Part shown: piece by piece, positions 18,284 to 26,434 of the stretch
How the letters are laid out: every line of letters begins with the position of its first letter
Position numbering within the stretch: position 1 is the stretch's first letter
Source: Flavobacterium sp. 9AF
Lineage (GTDB): Bacteria; Bacteroidota; Bacteroidia; Flavobacteriales; Flavobacteriaceae
Assembly: GCF_902506265.1 (NCBI RefSeq)
Contig: NZ_LR733556.1
Span: 329,871 to 393,870, forward strand
DNA length: 64,000 nucleotides
Direction: 5' to 3'
Made by a program: the position numbers and the translations under genes
The notes under the pieces: model-generated
Databases searched by the model: none
Told to the model about the DNA's origin: nothing
Seen by the model: the letters and a program-made list of their open reading frames with translations, nothing else

Positions 18284-18918
18284 AAAAAAAAATAGTTGTT
18301 GTAGATGATCATATATTAATAGCTAATGCGTTAGCTGGTATTATTTCAAATTTTGAACAATTCGAAGTGCTATATGTATGTGAAAATGGTAAAGATTTAC
18401 AAACAAAAATGCAATCTCAACCTTTACCTGATATTGTACTTTTAGATATAAGTATGCCGATAATGGATGGATTTGAAACCGCAAATTGGTTAAAAAAAGT
18501 ACATCCCCAAATTTTAATCATGGCTTTAAGTATGCAAGATGATGAACACAGCCTTATAAAAATGATAAAAAATGGAGCCAAAGGGTACTTATTAAAAAAT
18601 GCGCATCCTAAAGAATTAGAAGAAGCATTAGATAAAATGATAAAAAATGGACAGTACTTTCAAGAATGGGCAACTAGTAAAGTATTATCTACATTATATG
18701 GAAATGGTAAATCTTCAGATGGAATTACTATTTCAGATAGAGAAAAAGAATTTTTAAAATACACGATTACCGAGATGACCTATAAAGAGATTGCTGAAAA
18801 AATGTTTTGCAGTCCACGTACTATTGAAAATTATAGAGATAGTCTTTTTGAAAAATTGGAACTCAAAACAAGAGTAGGTTTAGCAGTTTATGCCCTTAAA
18901 AATGGATATGAAGAGTAA
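18280..18918 (+). CDS. Response regulator, NarL/LuxR family
   Basis: 212 aa. Receiver domain with VVVDDHIL at the start, phosphoacceptor Asp in IVLLDISMPIMDGF and Lys in GAKGYLLKNA. A LuxR-type HTH covers about residues 145-205 (ISDREKEFLKYTITEMTYKEIAEKMFCSPRTIENYRDSLFEKL). It is partner of the overlapping kinase. Likely targets are the adjacent divergent promoters carrying the palindrome at 16036-16051; this is inference. Confidence 0.92.
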   Translation: MKKKIVVVDDHILIANALAGIISNFEQFEVLYVCENGKDLQTKMQSQPLPDIVLLDISMPIMDGFETANWLKKVHPQILIMALSMQDDEHSLIKMIKNGAKGYLLKNAHPKELEEALDKMIKNGQYFQEWATSKVLSTLYGNGKSSDGITISDREKEFLKYTITEMTYKEIAEKMFCSPRTIENYRDSLFEKLELKTRVGLAVYALKNGYEE

Positions 18919-18919
18919 A

Positions 18920-19147
18920 TTACTCTTCATATCGTTCCATTTCTCTATCGTAAAATTCTCCAGCTAGTGTTATTAAATGTTCCATTTCTGATTCTAACTC
19001 TTTTTCATCTTCATCTTCAATATCTTCTAAAAATTCTACCTCATCATCTTTTAAATTAATAATAAATTGAGGAAAATCTAAATGAATGATAAAGATATCG
19101 TCTGGAAAATCGGAATTGTCAGCAATGACAAATTTTGGTAAATTCAT
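18920..19147 (-). CDS. Small acidic protein, 75 aa
   Basis: Highly acidic (DEVEFLEDIEDEDEKELESEMEH), no membrane segment. The N-terminal half has two short beta-like stretches (PKFVIADNSDFPDDIFIIHL). Convergent with the response regulator, one base between stops, and 38 bp after the MATE gene start side. No family recognised; DNA-mimic-like acidity is notable but proves nothing. Confidence 0.65.
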   Translation of the reverse strand: MNLPKFVIADNSDFPDDIFIIHLDFPQFIINLKDDEVEFLEDIEDEDEKELESEMEHLITLAGEFYDREMERYEE

Positions 19148-19184
19148 GATTTCTATTTTAGTTTACAAAAGTATTAATTCTGCC

Positions 19185-20564
19185 CTATTTATGATTGGAA
19201 TGGATTAATTTTTTAGTCTCTGCATTAAAACGTACAAAAAGAAATAATGCTGCAGCAGTTAAACCTGCCAAAAGCCCGATCCAAATTCCCGTTGCCTTTA
19301 AATTAGTAAATAATCCTAAATAAATTGAGGTAGGAAAACCAATAATCCAATAAGCAACAAAAGTAATGTACATCGGTATTTTTACATCTTGCAAACCTCT
19401 TAAGGCTCCTAAAACCACAACTTGTAATCCATCCGAAATTTGAAAAACTGCTGCAACTAATAATAATTGTGAAGCAATTGAAACAACTTCTGTATTCTTA
19501 ACCAAGTCTGAAACATTAGACAAATCAACAAATAATGCAGGCAATTGTGAATGAAAAATTACAAAAATTAATGCAAAAATTATTTCTAAAATTATGGCTA
19601 AAAAGAAAATAGAAAAAGCTACTAAACGCAATTTTTTATAATCTTCTAATCCTTTTTGATTTCCAACTCTAATCATTGCCGCTACACTTAGTCCCATAGC
19701 AAACATAAAGGTAAATGAAGCTAAACTCAAAGCAATTTGATTGGCAGCTTGGCTTGTAGTTCCTAAACTACCCGACAACCAAATAGCACCTGTAAACAAA
19801 GCTACTTCAAAAAACATTTGCATCGCTGAAGGAGTGCCTAATCTTATAATTTTTAAGTTGATTTCTCTTTTAATTTCTTTTAAGCTAAAACCTTTAAAAA
19901 AGGGATGAAACTTCTTTTTTAAATTCATCATGTAATGCATATATCCTAACATGACAAATCGAGAAGCAATGGTTCCAATTGCTGCACCTACAATTCCTAA
20001 TTTCGGAAAAACCCATACACCATAAATGAATAAATAATTTAATCCTACATTCGTTACATTAGCCAAAATAGTAGCCCACATAGAATATTTGGTTTCACTC
20101 ATTCCATCTGCAAACTGCTTATAGGCTTGAAACATAATTAATGGAATCAAAGAAAAAGCTACAATATCTAAATAGGGCTTGGCTAATTCTACCACGTGCT
20201 TGGGTTGACCCATAAAAGCAATTAATGGTTTTGAAAAAAAGATAATAGTAAAAAGAACTACTCCTAAAATCGTACACAAATACAACCCATGATGAAAAGC
20301 ACTTCTTCCTTTAGCCACATCTCCTTTTCCATCTGCTTCTGCTACCAAAGGTGTTATCGCTGTAGAAAATCCAATCCCTAATGACATGGCTATAAACACA
20401 AAACTATTCCCTAAAGAAACGGCTGCTAATTCAGTAGGGCCAAGTTTTCCAACCATAATATTATCGACAATCCCTACAACGGTATGTCCTAACATTCCTA
20501 AAATAATTGGATAAGCCAATTTCAAGTTATAGGAAAACTCTTGAAAATAGGTTTTTAAATGCAT
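19185..20564 (-). CDS. MATE family Na+/H+-coupled multidrug exporter
   Basis: 459 aa with twelve hydrophobic segments in two homologous halves. Typical MATE stretches are YPIILGMLGHTVVGIVDNIMVGKLGPTELAAVSLGNS and VAAMIRVGNQKG. The NorM/DinF family exports cationic drugs or metabolites. It stands alone with its own upstream region, which contains a 19-bp palindromic site. Substrate not predictable. Confidence 0.9.
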   Translation of the reverse strand: MHLKTYFQEFSYNLKLAYPIILGMLGHTVVGIVDNIMVGKLGPTELAAVSLGNSFVFIAMSLGIGFSTAITPLVAEADGKGDVAKGRSAFHHGLYLCTILGVVLFTIIFFSKPLIAFMGQPKHVVELAKPYLDIVAFSLIPLIMFQAYKQFADGMSETKYSMWATILANVTNVGLNYLFIYGVWVFPKLGIVGAAIGTIASRFVMLGYMHYMMNLKKKFHPFFKGFSLKEIKREINLKIIRLGTPSAMQMFFEVALFTGAIWLSGSLGTTSQAANQIALSLASFTFMFAMGLSVAAMIRVGNQKGLEDYKKLRLVAFSIFFLAIILEIIFALIFVIFHSQLPALFVDLSNVSDLVKNTEVVSIASQLLLVAAVFQISDGLQVVVLGALRGLQDVKIPMYITFVAYWIIGFPTSIYLGLFTNLKATGIWIGLLAGLTAAALFLFVRFNAETKKLIHSNHK

Positions 20565-20608
20565 TGTATTAAATTAAGTCTGCAAAACTACGCATTCTTC
20601 CACAAACG

Positions 20609-20627
20609 TTTTGAGGTATCCTCAAAA
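20609..20627. promoter_or_regulatory. Palindrome upstream of the MATE gene
   Basis: TTTTGAGG, TAT, CCTCAAAA: perfect 8-bp arms, centred 54 bp upstream of the MATE start codon. Position and symmetry fit an operator for a TetR- or MarR-like repressor, though no regulator gene is adjacent. Confidence 0.4.
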
Positions 20628-20759
20628 TATTTCATTTTCTTAAACATTAAAAACCAGCAATTTAAAAAATAATTATACTTTTTTTGTTTTTTTATGTAAG
20701 ATTTTATCAGGTTGTGTTTCTAAAGAATAAAATCAATATCCAATCCAAAATAACATCAT

Positions 20760-21626
20760 ATGAAAAAATCATTCTTATTCTTAGCATTAACTTTGTTTAG
20801 TTTTACAATCTCTTTTTCTCAAAATGCTGTAACGATAAACAAAATAAGTTCTAAAGGTGATCCTATTTTCTTTTTCCCACACATTGGTTGTTCTTCAGAA
20901 ATGTGGGATGAAGTAGCACAAAAACTAGCCTCCAAAAACAGTATTTATTTAGTAGATTTAGCTGGGTTTAATGGAAACGAACCTATTCAAGATAATTTTA
21001 CAACTACTTATCTTACTGAAGTGGTGAATTATATAAACAAAAACCAATTAAAACACATTACATTTATTGGACAAAATTATGGTGCTTTTTTAGCGTATCA
21101 GGTTGCCAATTCCATCCCAAAAAAAACAAAAGCCTTTATTGGTTCTGATTTTTACCCAAAATTAAGCATGATTTTAGGTAATCCTGATCAGGAAAAATTA
21201 AATCAATTTGTAACTTCTTTGAGAGACATGACCATAAAAACGGATGAAGCTACGTTTACTAACAATCAAAAACAAATAGCACTTTCTATGAATTTTATAG
21301 ATACTACCTATGTAGATAAATTTGTTTCTTGGCAAAAAAAATCGGATCGCAATACCTTAGCTGAAACTTTAGTAGAACAATTACAAGGCGACTTAATTCC
21401 CATGTTTGAAAAAAATGAAATACCTACTTTAGTATTTAATACTTGGTATTTTGCAAAAAACTATAAAAAAATGGAAATTAGCGAAGCAGAACCTATGATG
21501 CAATCGATGTTTCCCAATGCACAAAATGTGACGCATAAAGTAACAGAAGAAGCCAAAGATTTTATTGCGAATGACCAACCGGAATGGTTTGTAACAGAGG
21601 TAAACCAATTTTTAAAAGACAAATAA
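20760..21626 (+). CDS. Secreted alpha/beta-hydrolase-fold protein with an altered nucleophile
   Basis: 288 aa with a signal peptide (MKKSFLFLALTLFSFTISFSQN). The fold of an esterase-like alpha/beta hydrolase is visible: FFPHIGCSSEMWDEVAQKL (oxyanion region), IYLVDLAGFNGNEP, then the nucleophile elbow GQNYG at residues 104-108. The expected Ser of GxSxG is Asn106, so normal hydrolysis is unlikely. It is directly followed by an ECF sigma gene (6-bp gap), a membrane protein and a lipoprotein, suggesting an envelope-response operon in which it may bind rather than cut a ligand. Confidence 0.8.
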   Translation: MKKSFLFLALTLFSFTISFSQNAVTINKISSKGDPIFFFPHIGCSSEMWDEVAQKLASKNSIYLVDLAGFNGNEPIQDNFTTTYLTEVVNYINKNQLKHITFIGQNYGAFLAYQVANSIPKKTKAFIGSDFYPKLSMILGNPDQEKLNQFVTSLRDMTIKTDEATFTNNQKQIALSMNFIDTTYVDKFVSWQKKSDRNTLAETLVEQLQGDLIPMFEKNEIPTLVFNTWYFAKNYKKMEISEAEPMMQSMFPNAQNVTHKVTEEAKDFIANDQPEWFVTEVNQFLKDK

Positions 21627-21631
21627 TAAAC

Positions 21632-22126
21632 GTGACAATAGATAAAAACAAATTGTTTGAAAGTTTATTTTCAGACTACAAAGAAAAAATTTATCGCTTA
21701 TGCTATTCCTATTCTAATGATAACGATACAGCCAAAGATTTACTTCAAGAAAGTTTTTCTAAAGTTTGGACCCATTTGGATACGTTCCAAAATAAATCGG
21801 AGTATAGCACTTGGATTTATCGAATTGCAGTGAATACTTGCTTGAACTACTTGAGAAGCACTAAAAATAAACGGGTTGAATTTAGAGATGCGCTTCCAGA
21901 AATGAGAGAGGAAGAAATAGATGTGGAAACCCAAATTAACCACCTTTACATCGCAATAAAAGAATTAGAAGAAATAGACCGATTACTCATCTCAATGGTT
22001 CTTGATGATATTTCCTATAAAGAAATAGGTACTATTTTGGGAATTTCCGAAAATAATGTAGGTGTTAAAGTACATCGCATAAAAAAACAATTAAAAGATA
22101 TTTTAACTAAAATGAACCCATCATGA
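21632..22126 (+). CDS. ECF-family RNA polymerase sigma factor
   Basis: About 164 aa from GTG 21632 (VTIDKNKLFESLF). This start is preferred because a longer frame extends 48 bp upstream into the hydrolase gene. Region 2 is clear (YKEKIYRLCYSYSNDNDTAKDLLQESFSKVW...YSTWIYRIAVNTCLNYLR), as is region 4 (LISMVLDDISYKEIGTILGISENNVGVKVHRIKKQLKD). It overlaps the next gene by 4 bp, whose membrane protein is probably its anti-sigma factor. Confidence 0.92.
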   Translation: MTIDKNKLFESLFSDYKEKIYRLCYSYSNDNDTAKDLLQESFSKVWTHLDTFQNKSEYSTWIYRIAVNTCLNYLRSTKNKRVEFRDALPEMREEEIDVETQINHLYIAIKELEEIDRLLISMVLDDISYKEIGTILGISENNVGVKVHRIKKQLKDILTKMNPS

Positions 22127-22734
22127 CACAAGAATTAGATAATTTTAACGAATTAAAGTCTCTTTACCAACAAAAGAAAGAAACAAAAAATAATATTTCC
22201 TCAACTGAAATAAAACAAAACGCAACCCACAAAATTGAAGTACTGAAAAAGAAAAATTTCAAACAATATTTCCTTTTCTTAGCTACTGCTGTTGCTCTTG
22301 TTTTTATAAATAATATTAGTTCAAAAACAATTGAAACCTCCAAACTTGGCTTTGGTATTTTATTGAGTTGTTCTCTATATTATGCGATTTCGAAAGTCTA
22401 TTTAAATCAAAAACTTAGTAAAATTTCACCTTTAAATTCAGCTAAGGAAAATTTAGAATCGTTAGTAAACTATAGCAAACTTGTTACTTTTGTAAGTATC
22501 TTTCTAGAATTTATATATGCTGTTGTATTGAGTATTGGAGTATATTTATACATGCAACCTATTATCGAAGCGAATAGTGCTTCAGGGAACTATTTTCCAT
22601 TACTTGCGAAGCTGGTTTGGGTGTTTTATTTAATTTGGGCTTTTATTTATACCTTTATCATTAAAAGAAAGGAAGTAACAAAAGAGAAAAAAATAATAGA
22701 ATGTATGATACAATCCTTAAAAGAAAATCTATAA
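22123..22734 (+). CDS. Membrane protein, probable anti-sigma factor
   Basis: 203 aa. A soluble N-terminal 45 residues rich in Lys, Gln and Asn is followed by about four hydrophobic segments. The layout (cytoplasmic N-terminus, membrane domain, translational coupling to the ECF sigma gene by ATGA) is that of an anti-sigma factor. I see no zinc-binding HxxxCxxC motif. Assignment rests mostly on context. Confidence 0.65.
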   Translation: MTQELDNFNELKSLYQQKKETKNNISSTEIKQNATHKIEVLKKKNFKQYFLFLATAVALVFINNISSKTIETSKLGFGILLSCSLYYAISKVYLNQKLSKISPLNSAKENLESLVNYSKLVTFVSIFLEFIYAVVLSIGVYLYMQPIIEANSASGNYFPLLAKLVWVFYLIWAFIYTFIIKRKEVTKEKKIIECMIQSLKENL

Positions 22735-22735
22735 A

Positions 22736-23176
22736 ATGAAAAAAACGATCCTTCTCATTGCCTTTTTTATTTGCTTTTCCTGTCAAGAAGCAGAAAATGC
22801 TACTCTAGCGCATGCAATTGCTTCACAAAACGAAAAATTACATGAAGTAGTTCTTACTAAAAACATCGATTTATTAGACGAAATATATGCTGAAGATGCC
22901 TATTTTTTGGCTCCAGGAGATACGGTTGTTAAAGGAATTAAAAATATAAAATTAAAGTGGCAATCCAGCATTAACTATATGTCAGACATGCATTCTGAAA
23001 CGCTTGATGTAATTGGTAAAGGTGAAATAATAACAGAAGTAGGCATTGTTAAAACCACCATTAAAACTTCTGATTCTACCTATATTTATAAAGCAAAATA
23101 TACTAATGTTTGGAAAAAAGACAAAAAAGGCACTTACAAACTAACTGTCGACATATGGAATACCTTATCCAATTAG
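22736..23176 (+). CDS. Lipoprotein with SnoaL/NTF2-like (DUF4440) fold
   Basis: 146 aa. A lipoprotein signal peptide ends FICFSC, with lipidation Cys at residue 16. The domain EKLHEVVLTKNIDLLDEIYAEDAYFLAPGDTVVKGIKNI is the DUF4440 pattern (helical start, then curved sheet), ending YTNVWKKDKKGTYKLTVDIWN. It starts one base after the putative anti-sigma gene, so it is the last gene of the operon 20760-23176. Role unknown; such domains bind small ligands. Confidence 0.8.
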   Translation: MKKTILLIAFFICFSCQEAENATLAHAIASQNEKLHEVVLTKNIDLLDEIYAEDAYFLAPGDTVVKGIKNIKLKWQSSINYMSDMHSETLDVIGKGEIITEVGIVKTTIKTSDSTYIYKAKYTNVWKKDKKGTYKLTVDIWNTLSN

Positions 23177-23188
23177 CTCCAGAAAATG

Positions 23189-24070
23189 TTACTTTTCTGA
23201 AGCTAATTTATCATGATACATTTTAATATTTTCTTTTACCTCATCTTCTAATTCTGGCTCTTTAATATCGGTATATTGTTGTAGTGTTTCTAAAATAATT
23301 TTGGCAACTAAATAACGACAAGTTTCTTTATTATCGGCTGGAACAACATACCAAGGAGCGTATTCTTTAGATGTTCTGTTGATAGCATCTTCATAACAGT
23401 TTTGATACGCATCCCAAAGTTCACGTTCTTTTAAATCGCCTGGAGAAAATTTCCAATTATGCTTTTCGGTTTCTAATCTTCGTAACAAACGTTGTCTTTG
23501 CTCTTCTTTGCTCAAATGCAAATAGAATTTTAAAACGATGATTCCATTAGTCGCAATATGCTTTTCAAAAGCATTGATACTTTCAAAACGGTTGTCCCAA
23601 AATGCCGAAGTAATATCTTCAACCGTTTCAATACCTGGAATATTTTCATTTAAAATATAATTAGGATGCACGCGAGTAACTAATACGTTTTCATAATGGG
23701 TTCGATTAAAAACTGAAAATTTTCCCTTTTCAGGCAAAGCCAAATAATGTCTCCATAAATAATCGTGTTCTAGTTCCGTTGAATTAGGGGTTTTAAAACT
23801 ATGCACCACTACGCCTCTAGCATTAAATTCTTTAAAAACTTCTCTAATCAAACTATCTTTTCCCGCTGTATCCATACCCTGCAAACAAATCAATACGCCA
23901 TATTTATTGTGTGCATACATTTTATCTTGTAGACTGCTCAGTTTTTCTCTTATTTTTTGTAACTTTTTTTCTTTCTTTTTTTCTGAAGTGGCTACATCAA
24001 TAAATGTGGGTATTTTATGCAATTGTATCGTTTGTGTTACTTTTAAAGACGAAGTATCAATATGTTTCAT
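23189..24070 (-). CDS. ppk2: Polyphosphate kinase 2 family protein
   Basis: 293 aa. Uses polyphosphate to phosphorylate nucleoside mono- or diphosphates, or makes polyphosphate in reverse. Walker A GMDTAGKDS, the lid region (NRTHYENVLVTRVHP) and LRRLETEKHNWKFSPGDLKERELWDAY are typical PPK2 motifs. Class (I, II or III) cannot be settled by eye, though length and single domain fit class I or III. Convergent with the lipoprotein gene; divergent from the gene at 24134. Confidence 0.92.
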   Translation of the reverse strand: MKHIDTSSLKVTQTIQLHKIPTFIDVATSEKKKEKKLQKIREKLSSLQDKMYAHNKYGVLICLQGMDTAGKDSLIREVFKEFNARGVVVHSFKTPNSTELEHDYLWRHYLALPEKGKFSVFNRTHYENVLVTRVHPNYILNENIPGIETVEDITSAFWDNRFESINAFEKHIATNGIIVLKFYLHLSKEEQRQRLLRRLETEKHNWKFSPGDLKERELWDAYQNCYEDAINRTSKEYAPWYVVPADNKETCRYLVAKIILETLQQYTDIKEPELEDEVKENIKMYHDKLASEK

Positions 24071-24133
24071 TTTGTCATTTTTATTTATAAAGATAAATGT
24101 ATTTTTGAAACCTTAAAAAATTATCATTCAAAA

Positions 24134-24955
24134 ATGGAAAAGTTTCAGTTGCAATTGTTTTTTCAAATTATTGGGTTAGGTTCTGCTTCTGGACTTTTAT
24201 ATCACAATCATTTACTTTATTTAATTTCAGACAATAGCACTTATTTATATGAATATAAAATAGAATCGAATGAATTAACTAAAATTGCTTTAACAGAGAA
24301 TCCTGCTGAAAATATTTCAAAAAAAGAAAAACTTGATTTTGAATCCATAGCTCTTAAAGGAAATAAAATAGTTTTTTTGGGTTCGGGTTCTACTGAAAAT
24401 AGAAATATTGCTAAAAGTTTTCATTTAAAATCAAAAAAAATAAAAACTTTTGATTTCATTAAGCATTTTGAAAATTTTAGAAAAATTACATCTTTATCAA
24501 ATGATGAGTTAAACATTGAAGGATTAATTATCATTGAAGATAAAATTCTATTTTTCCAGAGAGGAAATGCTATAAATGCCTCAAACGGAATATTTATAAT
24601 GAATGAAATTACTCAAAATATTATATTTAAAACGGTTAGTTTACCAAAGATAAATAATGTAGAAGCTTCTTTCACTGATGCTATTTTAGTAGATAAAACT
24701 ATTTATTTTTTAGCCACTGTAGAAAATACAATTTCAACCTATGACGATGGAGAAATACTAGGAACATTTGTAGGAGAAATGAATCTTGAAAATTTTAATA
24801 TAGAAAATACTATTTTAATTTCCAAAACAAATAAATTTGAAGGAATAACTTTGTTTAAAAATACAGAAAGTGAAATGGAATTTTTACTTTGTGAAGACAA
24901 TGATACCGAAGAATTAAAATCAAACATTTATAAATTAACAATTAATAAAAAATGA
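24134..24955 (+). CDS. Beta-propeller-like protein, function unknown
   Basis: The start at ATG 24134 (MEKFQLQLFF) is preferred over an upstream in-frame ATG that lies in the ppk2 promoter. About 273 aa with repeated short strands: GLLYHNHLLYLISDNSTYLYEYKI, FESIALKGNKIVFLGSGS, NIEGLIIIEDKILFFQRGN. The pattern suggests a six-bladed propeller like SdiA-regulated/esterase-like repeat proteins. No signal peptide. The 4-bp overlap with the scramblase-like gene (ATGA) implies co-expression. Confidence 0.65.
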   Translation: MEKFQLQLFFQIIGLGSASGLLYHNHLLYLISDNSTYLYEYKIESNELTKIALTENPAENISKKEKLDFESIALKGNKIVFLGSGSTENRNIAKSFHLKSKKIKTFDFIKHFENFRKITSLSNDELNIEGLIIIEDKILFFQRGNAINASNGIFIMNEITQNIIFKTVSLPKINNVEASFTDAILVDKTIYFLATVENTISTYDDGEILGTFVGEMNLENFNIENTILISKTNKFEGITLFKNTESEMEFLLCEDNDTEELKSNIYKLTINKK

Positions 24956-25539
24956 ATCCTATTTTATCCAAGAATGTATTTCTTGTTAAAGAGCATGTAG
25001 GCATGTTCAAAGCTTCAAACAATTTCGACATCTTTAATCCAGAAACAGGAACACTAATGATGACTTGTAGAGAACCTAATTTAGGTTTTTTTACAAAAAT
25101 GTTTCGTTTTACAGACTACAAACGAATGACTCCTTTTCATATTGTTATTAGTGATGCTCAAGGAAAAAAGATACTTAGCATTAAAAGAGGTGTTACTATC
25201 TTTAGATCCGATGTGGAAGTCTTTGATGAAAATGACAAAAGAATTGGCGTTTTCAAACAAAAATTTTTCTCTTTTGGCGGCAAATTTGAAATTCATGACA
25301 ACCAAGACAAACACTTGTGTACTTTACAAGGTAAATGGACTGGTTGGGATTTTAAATTTTTACAACATGGAAAGGAAATTGCAACAGTTTCAAAAAAATG
25401 GGCAGGTATAGGGAAAGAACTTTTTACAAGTGCAGATAATTATGTTATTAACATCAACGAGTCTGTTGCTCCTGAGGACAATTTAAGATCATTGATTGTG
25501 TCTGCTGTTATGTGTATTGATATGGTGTTTAAAGAATAA
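24952..25539 (+). CDS. LURP-one/phospholipid-scramblase-like domain protein
   Basis: 195 aa with the twisted beta-barrel sequence pattern of the Tubby/LURP/scramblase superfamily: FLVKEHVGMFKASNNFDIFNPETG, ILSIKRGVTIFRSDVEVFDENDKRIGVFKQKFF, FEIHDNQDKHLCTLQGKWTGWDFKF, ATVSKKW. Ends with a hydrophobic C-terminal helix (LRSLIVSAVMCIDMVF). Function unknown in bacteria. Last gene before a terminator. Confidence 0.75.
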   Translation: MNPILSKNVFLVKEHVGMFKASNNFDIFNPETGTLMMTCREPNLGFFTKMFRFTDYKRMTPFHIVISDAQGKKILSIKRGVTIFRSDVEVFDENDKRIGVFKQKFFSFGGKFEIHDNQDKHLCTLQGKWTGWDFKFLQHGKEIATVSKKWAGIGKELFTSADNYVININESVAPEDNLRSLIVSAVMCIDMVFKE

Positions 25540-25564
25540 GTCAAAAAAACTTTTAAAATAAAAA

Positions 25565-25597
25565 GGCATATGTATTTAAATACGTATGTCTTTTTTT
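25565..25597 (+). terminator. Terminator after the scramblase-like gene
   Basis: GGCATATGTAT (25565-25575) pairs with ATACGTATGTC (25580-25590), followed by TTTTTTT. 25 bp after the stop codon. Confidence 0.8.
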
Positions 25598-25610
25598 ATT
25601 TTTAATGTCT

Positions 25611-25749
25611 TGTCCTGAAATAGCGATACACAAATTTCATCGTTATGGAAACACCTCAAGAAATTAGCTATGTAAAGCGTACTCAGAAAGACTATTCCAT
25701 GTCTTTAAAACTTCAAATTGTTCAAGAAATCTGCGTTGCTCTTCGTTAA
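25611..25749 (+). pseudogene. Truncated IS3-type element: left end and start of orfA
   Basis: TGTCCTGAAATAG at 25611 looks like an IS3-family terminal repeat. 34 bp later an ATG (25645) opens a frame METPQEISYVKRTQKDYSMS followed by LKLQIVQEI, the usual N-terminus of a flavobacterial IS3 transposase OrfA. The frame leaves the transposase at about 25731, exactly where the 98-bp repeat array begins, and stops at 25749. The rest of the element is gone. Its presence marks this as a region of past rearrangement. Confidence 0.7.
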
Positions 25750-26124
25750 AACACTCGAATTGACGAAATGCTAAGGACTAAGTACTCTTCAATAATCACT
25801 AATTACAACGGTTCTCGATACATTTTAACTGCGTTGCTCTTCGTTAAAACACTCGAATTGACGAAATGCTAAGGACTAAGTACTCTTCAATAATCACTAA
25901 TTACAACGGTTCTCGATACATTTTAACTGCGTTGCTCTTCGTTAAAACACTCGAACTGACGAACTGCTTAGCACTAAGTACTCTTCACTAATCACTAATT
26001 ACAACGGTTCTCGATACATTTTAACTGCGTTGCTCTTCGTTAAAACACTCGAACTGACGAACTGCTTAGCACTAAGTACTCTTCACTAATCACTAATCAC
26101 TAATCACTAATTACTAATCACTAT
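25731..26124. repeat. 98-bp tandem repeats, four copies
   Basis: CTGCGTTGCTCTTCGTTAAA recurs at 25731, 25829, 25927 and 26025, a period of exactly 98 bp. The last copy decays into TCACTAAT/TTACTAAT heptamer-like repeats. Copies 1 and 2 are near-identical to each other, and copies 3 and 4 likewise, suggesting stepwise duplication. Each unit contains TTCTCGATACATTTTAAC and GTTAAAACACTCGAA, which can pair as a hairpin. Related single units sit inside the tRNA array (near 26600 and 26800). Confidence 0.85.
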
Positions 26125-26130
26125 TTACTT

Positions 26131-26202
26131 AAACACCAGAAGGAATCGAACCTCCATCTTCAGCATACTAAGCTGTTGCTCTACCCTTTGAGCTATAGCA
26201 TT
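26131..26202 (-). tRNA. tRNA-like gene, anticodon AGU (Thr), atypical
   Basis: On the minus strand a cloverleaf folds from the acceptor pairs AATGCTA/TGGTGTT (three G-U pairs), D-arm GCTC/GAGC, anticodon arm CAGC-TTAGTAT-GCTG and T-arm GGAGG-TTCGATT-CCTTC. Pair 27-43 is A-A, the first pair is A-U and the discriminator reads U. An AGU Thr tRNA with such a weak acceptor is unlike a housekeeping tRNA. Last in the array. Confidence 0.7.
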
Positions 26203-26208
26203 TTTTTG

Positions 26209-26280
26209 TCTGGGAAGCAGGATTCGAACCTACAACCTCTCGCATCCAAAGCGAGTAAACAACCATCGTTATCTTCCCAG
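26209..26280 (-). tRNA. tRNA-Pro-like gene, anticodon UGG, degenerate D-arm
   Basis: Perfect acceptor CTGGGAA/TTCCCAG with A73, anticodon arm CTCGC-TTTGGAT-GCGAG and T-arm GTAGG-TTCGAAT-CCTGC. The D-region (GATAACGATGGTTGTTTA) pairs poorly, and position 8 is not U, so the tertiary core is altered. The anticodon loop gives UGG (proline). Either an accessory Pro tRNA or a decoy. Confidence 0.78.
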
Positions 26281-26284
26281 CGGT

Positions 26285-26336
26285 TACTCAAAGTCAAGTC
26301 TTTTTGAGAGACAGTCAAAAAAACCATCATTTGAGT
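26285..26336 (-). ncRNA. 52-nt truncated tRNA-like element with an Asp-type anticodon loop
   Basis: Between tRNA-Gln and tRNA-Pro. The minus strand reads acceptor ACTCAAA ... TTTGAGT (perfect 7 bp), six unpaired bases each side, then a stem TTTTTTTGA/TCAAAAAGA (8 Watson-Crick pairs and one G-U) closing the loop CTGTCTC. This seven-base loop is identical to that of the tRNA-Asp(GUC) gene in the same array. D- and T-arms are absent. It may be a deletion relic of an Asp tRNA, or a minimal tRNA mimic that keeps only the acceptor and anticodon stems. Confidence 0.5.
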
Positions 26337-26361
26337 GGGTGTTCCTTTCTAAGAACGTTTG

Positions 26362-26434
26362 TTGATTTGTCAGGATTCGAACCTGAACAAAGAGAGTCAA
26401 AGTCTCTTATGCTAACCCATTACATCACAAATCA
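26362..26434 (-). tRNA. tRNA-Gln, anticodon UUG
   Basis: Acceptor TGATTTG/CAAATCA (perfect), D-arm ATGT/GCAT, anticodon arm AGAGA-CTTTGAC-TCTCT, variable loop TTGT and T-arm TCAGG-TTCGAAT-CCTGA, A73. All expected elements are present. The acceptor starts with U1-A72, as is usual for tRNA-Gln. Confidence 0.85.

Noticed and set aside
25731..26124. CRISPR array
   Set aside because: The 98-bp units are contiguous, without unique spacers, and no cas genes are near.
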